64,000 bases of DNA. It comes from Flavobacterium johnsoniae. Lineage in GTDB: Bacteria > Bacteroidota > Bacteroidia > Flavobacteriales > Flavobacteriaceae. The stretch is taken from positions 124,001 to 188,000 of the forward strand of contig NZ_CP103794.1 of the NCBI RefSeq assembly GCF_030388325.1, read 5' to 3'. The position numbers and the translations under genes are program-made. Below, one piece after another: positions 61,875-64,000 of the stretch. Positions within the stretch are counted from its first letter, which is position 1, and each line of letters begins with the position of its first letter. The notes under the pieces were generated by a model. It saw only the letters and a program-made list of their open reading frames with translations, made no database searches and was not told where the DNA came from.

Positions 61875-62354
61875 ATGGAAACAACAACACCACTCATCAT
61901 GGAAAAAACATCAGAAAAGAATACAGCAGCATTTACTCATTTGAGTACATTAAGTCAATATATAATTCCGTTTGGGAACTATATTTTTCCGCTAATCATT
62001 TGGACAAACTACAAAGATAAATCTGAATTTGCAGATCATCACGGAAAACAGGCTTTGAATTTTCAGTTAAGCTTATTGCTTTATACTTTGATTTTAGCAC
62101 TTATCGCAATACCAATTTTTGTATCAGTAGTTTTACAGAACATTCCAATTGAAGCCTTTTTTAACGATCATAATTTTGTGATTAGAAACTTTGACTTTCA
62201 ATCGCATATCGGAATGCTAAGTGTCGGAATTACAGCTGTAGTACTTTTTGGATTATTAAAATTTGTTGAATTCTTTTTAGTGATTTATGCTACGATAAAA
62301 GCTTCAAACGGAGAATTATACAAATATCCGCTTACGATTCCTTTTATAAAGTAA
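61875..62354 (+). CDS. DUF4870 membrane protein
   Basis: Integral membrane protein of 159 residues. Family motif THLSTLSQYIIPFGNYIFPLIIW opens the first membrane segment, followed by KDKSEFADHHGKQALNFQLSLLLYTLIL; four membrane segments in total. DUF4870 (Tic20-like) proteins have no assigned function. It precedes the PadR-PspC operon, and envelope stress may link them. A later ATG at 61899 is also possible as start. Confidence 0.85.
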   Translation: METTTPLIMEKTSEKNTAAFTHLSTLSQYIIPFGNYIFPLIIWTNYKDKSEFADHHGKQALNFQLSLLLYTLILALIAIPIFVSVVLQNIPIEAFFNDHNFVIRNFDFQSHIGMLSVGITAVVLFGLLKFVEFFLVIYATIKASNGELYKYPLTIPFIK

Positions 62355-62382
62355 CACAAATCAAGGTTAAAAGTTATTTTCG

Positions 62383-62433
62383 AATCAATCATCAATCATC
62401 ATCAATCATCATCAATCAATCATCATCAATCAA
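62383..62433. repeat. minisatellite of ATCATCAATC units
   Basis: About five imperfect units of 7-10 bp (AATCATC/ATCAATC) between the DUF4870 and PadR genes. Units are too short and unspaced for CRISPR. Confidence 0.9.
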
Positions 62434-62472
62434 AAAACGAATTGTTCAATCAAAAAAAAACAAAATGAAATT

Positions 62473-62805
62473 ATGAACATTGAAAACACAAAAGCACAGA
62501 TGCGCAAAGGTGTTCTTGAGTTTTGCATCTTATCTGTTCTAAAAGAAAAAGACGCATATACATCTGAAATATTAGACACTTTAAAAAACGCAAAATTACT
62601 AGTTGTAGAAGGAACTGTTTACCCGTTGTTAACTAGATTAAAAAATGACGGTTTACTTAATTATCGCTGGGAAGAATCGACCTCAGGTCCGCCGCGAAAA
62701 TATTATGGATTAACCGAGATAGGACAAACTTTTTTAAACGAACTTAGCGGTACTTGGACAGAATTGTCTGACGCTGTAAACTTAATCACCAATCAAAATC
62801 AATAA
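62473..62805 (+). CDS. PadR-family transcriptional regulator
   Basis: PadR regulator of 110 residues with winged helix: RKGVLEFCILSVLKEKDAYTSEILDTL, LVVEGTVYPLLTRLKNDGLLNYRWEESTSGPPRKYYGLTEIG are diagnostic. C-terminal dimer helix is short (PadR-s1 type). The PspC gene starts 3 bp after its stop, so the pair is co-transcribed, an arrangement common in Bacteroidota. Probably represses its own operon. Confidence 0.93.
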   Translation: MNIENTKAQMRKGVLEFCILSVLKEKDAYTSEILDTLKNAKLLVVEGTVYPLLTRLKNDGLLNYRWEESTSGPPRKYYGLTEIGQTFLNELSGTWTELSDAVNLITNQNQ

Positions 62806-62808
62806 GTC

Positions 62809-64000
62809 ATGAACAAAACAGTAAATATTAACTTAGGCGGGATGTTTTTTCACATAGATGAAGACGCATACTTAAAATTAACACGCTACTTTGACGCTAT
62901 AAAACGATCACTTAACAACTCTTCTGGACAAGATGAAATTATTAAAGATATCGAAATGCGTGTTTCTGAATTATTGACAGAAAAACAAAAAAGCGAGAAA
63001 CATGTTGTTGGACTGAAAGACGTTGATGAAGTGATTGCGGTTATGGGACAACCAGAAGATTACAGAATTGAAGACGAAGAAAATACGAACCAATCATTCA
63101 GTAATTACGGTGCAAGAAAACACAAAAAATTATACCGTGATAAAGAAAAAGGATTAATTGGCGGTGTAGCTACAGGTTTAGGTCATTACTTCGGAATTGA
63201 CGCTGTATGGATTAAAATCTTATTCTTAGTATTCGTTTTTGCAGGTTTTGGAACAGGAATTTTAGCTTATTTCGTTCTTTGGATTGTAACTCCAGAAGCG
63301 ATTACAACTTCTGAAAAATTAGAAATGACCGGAGAACCAGTAACAATTTCAAACATCGAAAAAAAAGTTCGCGAAGAAATTGATACCCTTTCTGATAAAT
63401 TTAAAAATGCAGATTATGACAAAATGGGAAACCAAGTAAAGTCGGGAGCTGAGAGAATAAGTAGTTCATTTGGAGACTTTATAATGACGGTTTTTAAAAT
63501 TTTCGCAAAATTTTTAGGCGTAATTCTAATCATAAGCGGAATCTCAACTTTGATCATGTTATTGATTGGCGTTTTTACTTTAGGAACAAATATCTTTATT
63601 GATTTTCCTTGGCAGAATTTTGTCGAAGCAGGAAACTTTACAGAATATCCGCTTTGGTCATTTGGATTATTAATGTTTTTTGTAGTTGGAATTCCGTTTT
63701 TCTTCTTAACACTTTTAGGATTTAAATTGTTATCTCCAAACTTAAAATCAATCGGAAACATTACAAAATATACACTTTTAGCTATTTGGATTATTTCTAT
63801 TGCAATTTTGGCAAGCATTGGGATTAAACAAGCAACTGAAGTTTCATACGATAATAAAGTTGTAGAAAAGAAAGAAATCGCAATTCGTCCGCAAGACACT
63901 TTGTATATCAAATTTAAACATAGCGATTACTATGCAAAAAGCCTAAATGAAAGAAGAGAATTTGAATTTGTACAAGATTCTGCAAACAATGAATTGATTT
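62809..64000 (+). CDS. PspC-domain membrane protein (runs off the right edge)
   Basis: The frame is open from the ATG at 62809 to the window end, at least 397 residues. The N-terminal region (about 1-95) resembles a DUF1700-like cytosolic domain (KDIEMRVSELLTEKQ, GLKDVDEVIAVMGQPEDY). PspC domain about 105-165 (LYRDKEKGLIGGVATGLGHYFGIDAVWIKILF). Further membrane segments lie about 220-345. The end of the gene is beyond the window. PspC family members are membrane proteins linked to envelope stress; function here not established. Confidence 0.92.
   Translation, partial: MNKTVNINLGGMFFHIDEDAYLKLTRYFDAIKRSLNNSSGQDEIIKDIEMRVSELLTEKQKSEKHVVGLKDVDEVIAVMGQPEDYRIEDEENTNQSFSNYGARKHKKLYRDKEKGLIGGVATGLGHYFGIDAVWIKILFLVFVFAGFGTGILAYFVLWIVTPEAITTSEKLEMTGEPVTISNIEKKVREEIDTLSDKFKNADYDKMGNQVKSGAERISSSFGDFIMTVFKIFAKFLGVILIISGISTLIMLLIGVFTLGTNIFIDFPWQNFVEAGNFTEYPLWSFGLLMFFVVGIPFFFLTLLGFKLLSPNLKSIGNITKYTLLAIWIISIAILASIGIKQATEVSYDNKVVEKKEIAIRPQDTLYIKFKHSDYYAKSLNERREFEFVQDSANNELI

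Noticed and set aside
62383..62433. Possible CRISPR array
   Set aside because: Units are 7-10 bp without unique spacers; it is a minisatellite, and no cas genes are present.
63414..63911. 165-codon minus-strand frame near the right edge
   Set aside because: Antisense to the PspC-domain gene, whose frame is open to the window end.

Overview
The window looks like a piece of a Flavobacterium chromosome (Bacteroidota), probably a soil or freshwater species. The evidence is the low GC content, the Bacteroidota promoter signature (TTG, about 19 bp, TAnnTTTG; exact for the tRNA and HU genes), two SusC/SusD pairs, a hybrid two-component regulator, DUF4290/DUF493/DUF5686/DUF3347 family genes and many Flavobacterium-style intergenic inverted repeats. 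No rRNA genes, CRISPR array, prophage or complete classical insertion sequence was seen. Layout, left to right. 1-4.6 kb: xerD and aroQ flank four small outer-membrane barrel genes, three of them paralogous, each with its own terminator. 4.8-18.4 kb: mostly housekeeping and cell-envelope genes: a DUF5686 outer-membrane protein, a cation-efflux transporter, murA (with Asp in place of the usual active-site Cys), DUF4290, DUF493, a secreted esterase, an AAA ATPase, recQ-fmt, HU, YqgE, a class IV aminotransferase and a START-like protein. A tRNA-Met(CAT) follows. 20.0-25.2 kb: a FecI/FecR-type trans-envelope signalling module (ECF sigma, small protein, FecR anti-sigma, TonB receptor with STN domain, DUF4249 lipoprotein). 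25.3-40.3 kb: polysaccharide utilisation locus 1 on the minus strand, in transcription order SusC, SusD, GH10 lipoprotein, PKD-domain surface lipoprotein, a clan GH-A hydrolase of uncertain family and a GH2 enzyme with a glucuronidase-type NxK motif. A 1374-residue hybrid two-component system sits upstream. 40.5-44.4 kb: a REP-associated tyrosine transposase bracketed by its palindromes, a nucleosidase, and an odd plus-strand group of a DUF6642 protein, an AraC regulator, a tiny protein and a pentapeptide-repeat protein. 44.5-51.2 kb: locus 2 (SusC, SusD, FN3/beta-helix lipoprotein), with no enzyme or regulator beside it but a LacI-type operator over its promoter. 51.8-53.9 kb: a divergent MFS transporter/AraC pair. 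53.9-61.1 kb: a copper-handling island: a Cys/His-rich exported protein, a DUF3347 protein, an HMA-AraC fusion regulator, a CopA ATPase, a multicopper oxidase ending in a probable CopB-like barrel, and a 52-residue exported Cys-Cys peptide. 61.2-64 kb: a DUF4442 protein, a DUF4870 protein and a PadR-PspC operon that runs off the right edge. The genes fall into functional modules. The two Sus loci would bind and import glycans; the first is self-regulated through its hybrid sensor. The copper island combines cytoplasmic sensing (HMA-AraC), export (CopA), periplasmic oxidation (multicopper oxidase) and metal-binding small proteins. Most likely places for something undescribed: the HMA-AraC regulator and its operon, the oxidase-barrel fusion, the DUF6642 protein that reads like a CHAT-type fold with its catalytic residues lost, the pair of tiny paralogous proteins beside regulators, and the nested palindromes in the intergenic regions.
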